The position numbers and the translations under genes are program-made. This document shows positions 61,673 through 64,000 of a stretch of 64,000 nt of DNA, in pieces. Source of the stretch: JADKFD01 sp050250665 (GTDB taxonomy: Bacteria > Pseudomonadota > Gammaproteobacteria > Xanthomonadales > SZUA-5); contig JBFWOF010000023.1 of NCBI GenBank assembly GCA_050250665.1, positions 1 to 64,000 of the forward strand, read 5' to 3'. The notes beneath the pieces were generated by a model that was given only the letters and a program-made list of their open reading frames with translations, did no database searches and was not told where the DNA came from. How positions within the stretch are numbered: the first letter of the stretch is position 1; each line of letters opens with the position of its first letter.

Positions 61673-63391
61673 GCCAACGGCAACCAGGCCTGTGGGAGCG
61701 GATTCATCCGCGACCGGCCATACCGGGGACTCTCCAAGGGGACCCTGAAAAAGAGCGGGACGCGAAGGACGCGAAGGAAAAGCAGAAAGGACACGAAGAA
61801 GAGCTATTCAGGGATGGCGCCCGGTGTGAGATCCGTTCTGCGCTGGGGGCGCGCTTGTTCGCGCAGCAGTGAATTGGAAGTAGGTCACGTTGACCCGAAG
61901 GGTCTACGTGACGGCTGCGTCTGGCCGAAGAGCGTTCGCGGGCAGAGCCCGCTCCCACCGTGCCCCCTGTGGGAGCGGATTCATCCGCGACCGGTCATGC
62001 CGGGGACTCTCCAAGGGGACCCTGAAAAAGAGCGGGACGCGAAGGAAAAGCAGAAAGGACACGAAGGAGAGTCGATTCAGGGATGGCGCCGGGTGTGAGA
62101 TCCGTTCTGCGCTGGGGCGCACTTGTTCGCGAAGCAGAGAATTGGAAGTAGGTCACGTTGACCCGAAGGGTCTACGTGACGGCTGTGCCAGTTTCGCGGG
62201 CCGCGCCGCGACCAATGTGGCCTGTATCAAGCACAACAGTCTTCCTTGCTCTTCTTGCTGCTTTTCCTTCGCGTCCTTCGCGTCCAGCTTCTGGCCTGTT
62301 ACTGGCCGAAGAGCGTTCGCGGGCAGAGCCCGCTCCCACCGTGCCCCCTGTGGGAGCGGATTCATCCGCGACCGGCCATACCGGGGACTCTCCAAGGGGA
62401 CCCTGAAAAAGAGCGGGACGCGAAGGACGCGAAGGAAAAGCAGAAAGGACACGAAGAAGAGCCGATTCAGGGATGGCTCCGGGTGTGAGATCCGTTCTGC
62501 GCTGGCGGCGCGCTTGTTCGCGCAACAGGGATCTGGAAGTAGGTCACGTTGACCCGAAGGGTCTACGTGAGAGCTTTGCAAGCCACTCAGGCCGCGCCGT
62601 GGCCAATGCGGCCTGTAACAGGCGCAATTATCTTCCTGGACCTTCTTGCTGCTTTTCCTTCGCGTCCTTCGCGTCCAGCTTCTGGCCTGTTAATGGCCGA
62701 AGAGCGTTCGCGGGCAGAGCCCGCTCCCACAGTGAGCCAACCCCTGTGGGAGCGGATTCATCCGCGACCGGCCATGCCGGGGACTCTCCAAGAGGACCCT
62801 GAAAAAGAGCGGGACGCGAAGGACGCGAAGGAAAAGCAGAAAGGACACGAAGAAGAGCCGATTCAGGGATGGCTCCGGGTGTGAGATCCGTTCTGCGCTG
62901 GCGGCGCGCTTGTTCGCGCAACAGGGATCTGGAAGTAGGTCACGTTGACCCGAAGGGTCTACGTGAGAGCTTTGCAAGCCACTCAGGCCGCGCCGTGGCC
63001 AATGCGGCCTGTAACAGGCGCAATTATCTTCCTGGACCTTCTTGCTGCTTTTCCTTCGCGTCCTTCGCGTCCAGCTTCTGGCCTGTTACTGGCCGAAGAG
63101 CGTTCGCGGGCAGAGCCCGCTCCCACCGTGCCCCCTGTGGGAGCGGATTCATCCGCGACCGGTCATGCCGGGGACTCTCCAAGAGGACCCTGAAAAAGAG
63201 CGGGACGCGAAGGACGCGAAGGAAAAGCAGAAAGGACACGAAGAAGAGTCGATTCAGGGATGGCGCCGGGTGTGAGATCCGTTTTGCACTGGGGGCGCGC
63301 TTGTTCGCGCGACAGGGATCTGGAAGTAGGTCACGTTGACCCGAAGGGTCTACGTGACGGCTGTGCCAGTTTCGCGGGCCGCGACGCGGCC
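61673..63391. other. Gene-free interval filled by the tandem repeat array
   Basis: Reading frames here recur on both strands with the same repeat-derived sequences (for example EKERDAKDAKEKQ and its antisense versions) and have no ribosome sites; I treat them all as non-coding. The array itself is annotated separately. Confidence 0.75.
61690..63380. repeat. Tandem array of composite ~280-395-bp repeats
   Basis: Units begin with CCTGTGGGAGCGGATTCATC at about 61690, 61967, 62348, 62743 and 63135. Each full unit has in order: the TGTGGGAGCGG REP, GGACTCTCCAAG-GGGACCCTGAAAAAGAGCGGG, a CGCGAAGGACGCGAAGGAAA segment, the GAA-loop hairpin, and, in the longer units, an inverted CTTTTCCTTCGCGTCCTTCG segment that pairs with the CGAAGG segment of the unit. 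Units three and four are nearly identical over about 390 bp; the others lack internal blocks. Units are therefore the result of recent tandem duplication of a mosaic of several small palindromes. Confidence 0.9.
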
Positions 63392-64000
63392 CTACCAGCG
63401 CAGACGCCCGAACCAACCGCGCTTGATCCCGGTCAGTATTTTCAGCGATTCGCTCCTCGAGAACGGCAATCGACTCAGCGGCAGGAACAGCAGATCACGC
63501 CACCACGCCAGTGTGTCCAGATCGGACTGGAACAAGGGCGTCAGCCAACGGCTCAGAAACTGATAGATACGCAGATGGGCGGCGCGCTCGCTGGCGTAGG
63601 CCGCGAGCGCGTCGGCCAATGCGGCGTGGCGATCCAGCGACTGCGCCAGAGAGCGCGCGTCGAGCAGTGCCATGTTCACGCCCTGCCCCAACTGCGGACT
63701 CATGCCGTGAGCAGCGTCGCCGATGAACACCACGTGCTCACGGAAGGGCTGTCGCAGCACCACATCGCGGTAGCTGGCCGCGCGCCAGGCACTGCGGTCA
63801 GTCATGTCGCCCAGCAGCGCGCCAGCCTGTGGCCAGAGCGCAGAGAAGGCGCTGCGGAGCGAATCGATGCTGGCCGCGCACTCAGCCTGGAGCGCCTCCG
63901 TGCGTACGCTCCAGAACAGGCTCACACGCGCATCGGCCTGCGTTTCGGCTGGCAATTGCCCCACCGGCAATACACCGATCATCTCGCGCGCACGGCGATA
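63392..64000 (-). CDS. FAD-dependent monooxygenase (PHBH/UbiH type), partial
   Basis: C-terminal 203 codons of a gene whose start lies beyond the right edge; the frame is open to the last base, so the internal ATG at 63982 is not the true start. The second FAD motif is complete: VVFIGDAAHGMSPQLGQGVN then MALLDARSLA. The Trp/Arg-rich tail (LSRWLTPLFQSDLDTLAWWR) is typical of one branch of aromatic monooxygenases. Substrate unknown. Its 3' end faces the repeat array. Confidence 0.85.
   Translation of the reverse strand, partial: YRRAREMIGVLPVGQLPAETQADARVSLFWSVRTEALQAECAASIDSLRSAFSALWPQAGALLGDMTDRSAWRAASYRDVVLRQPFREHVVFIGDAAHGMSPQLGQGVNMALLDARSLAQSLDRHAALADALAAYASERAAHLRIYQFLSRWLTPLFQSDLDTLAWWRDLLFLPLSRLPFSRSESLKILTGIKRGWFGRLRW

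Noticed and set aside
61814..63339. Multiple similar open frames repeated along both strands
   Set aside because: They are translations of the tandem DNA repeat in different frames and change frame between units. None has a ribosome site or a known domain.
61690..63380. Possible CRISPR array
   Set aside because: The repeats are hundreds of bases long and contiguous, with no short repeat alternating with unique spacers, and there is no cas gene in the window.

Overview
The window is 64 kb of GC-rich, densely coded bacterial chromosome. The best guess is a gammaproteobacterium of the Xanthomonadales/Lysobacterales. This is inferred from several lineage-typical features: CSLREA/beta-helix surface proteins with a GFES motif near the C-terminus, many REP-type palindromes of the 'TGTGGGAGCGG' kind, a REP-associated transposase with its REPINs, and Ser/Thr kinases fused to TPR arrays. 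No 16S gene, tRNA, origin or CRISPR array was seen. One end is cut inside a gene and the other inside an insertion sequence.

Layout. 0-1.7 kb holds the end of an IS21-like element, a truncated IS1634-type transposase and a gene-free stretch. 1.7-7.9 kb carries a secreted FTP-propeptide protein whose C-terminus resembles a beta pore-former, convergent with a giant winged-helix/pseudokinase/kinase/TPR membrane protein. 8-18.7 kb is mainly housekeeping or accessory: a CASTOR/POLLUX-like channel, a Sel1-repeat protein, a Tat-type aldo/keto reductase, a GT-C-like membrane protein, a GNAT-nitrilase fusion, a secreted protein, and a BON-LysM protein. 18.2-21.6 kb has a sulfur operon (DUF442 plus TauE/SafE) behind a BigR-like operator, followed by an autoregulated TetR operon (VOC, DUF1428, SRPBCC).

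21.7-30.1 kb is the most coherent accessory locus. A LuxR-family regulator is divergent from a CSLREA beta-helix surface protein, and a textbook CT-N12-AG lux box abuts the -35 of that gene. A TIGR03032-TPR-glycosyltransferase-9-like fusion follows, then a second, 1000-residue CSLREA protein whose start overlaps the end of the fusion gene. I read this as a possibly quorum-controlled surface-protein locus with its own modifying enzyme; this is inference. 30.1-36.4 kb has a DUF4197 protein, an S9 peptidase, and a second kinase-TPR gene coupled by an ATGA overlap to a small beta-rich protein.

36.4-37.5 kb is a RAYT transposase flanked by four 69-bp REPINs and one single REP. 37.5-50 kb holds a CPBP protease, AraC regulator, tag, clcA, a membrane protein, an amidohydrolase, a lactonase-like lipoprotein, nhaC, a class-IV aminotransferase coupled to a sulfotransferase, an MBL-fold enzyme and a PAS protein. 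A 0.76-kb gene-free repeat island lies between nhaC and the aminotransferase. 50.8-61.7 kb has an S41 peptidase, an APC-permease relic, a BNR-repeat secreted protein, a GNAT enzyme, a PQQ-like propeller protein, a LysR gene with an apparent one-base frameshift, a rhodanese and a PhyH dioxygenase. 61.7-63.4 kb is a tandem array of roughly 280-395-bp composite repeats. The window ends inside an FAD monooxygenase gene.
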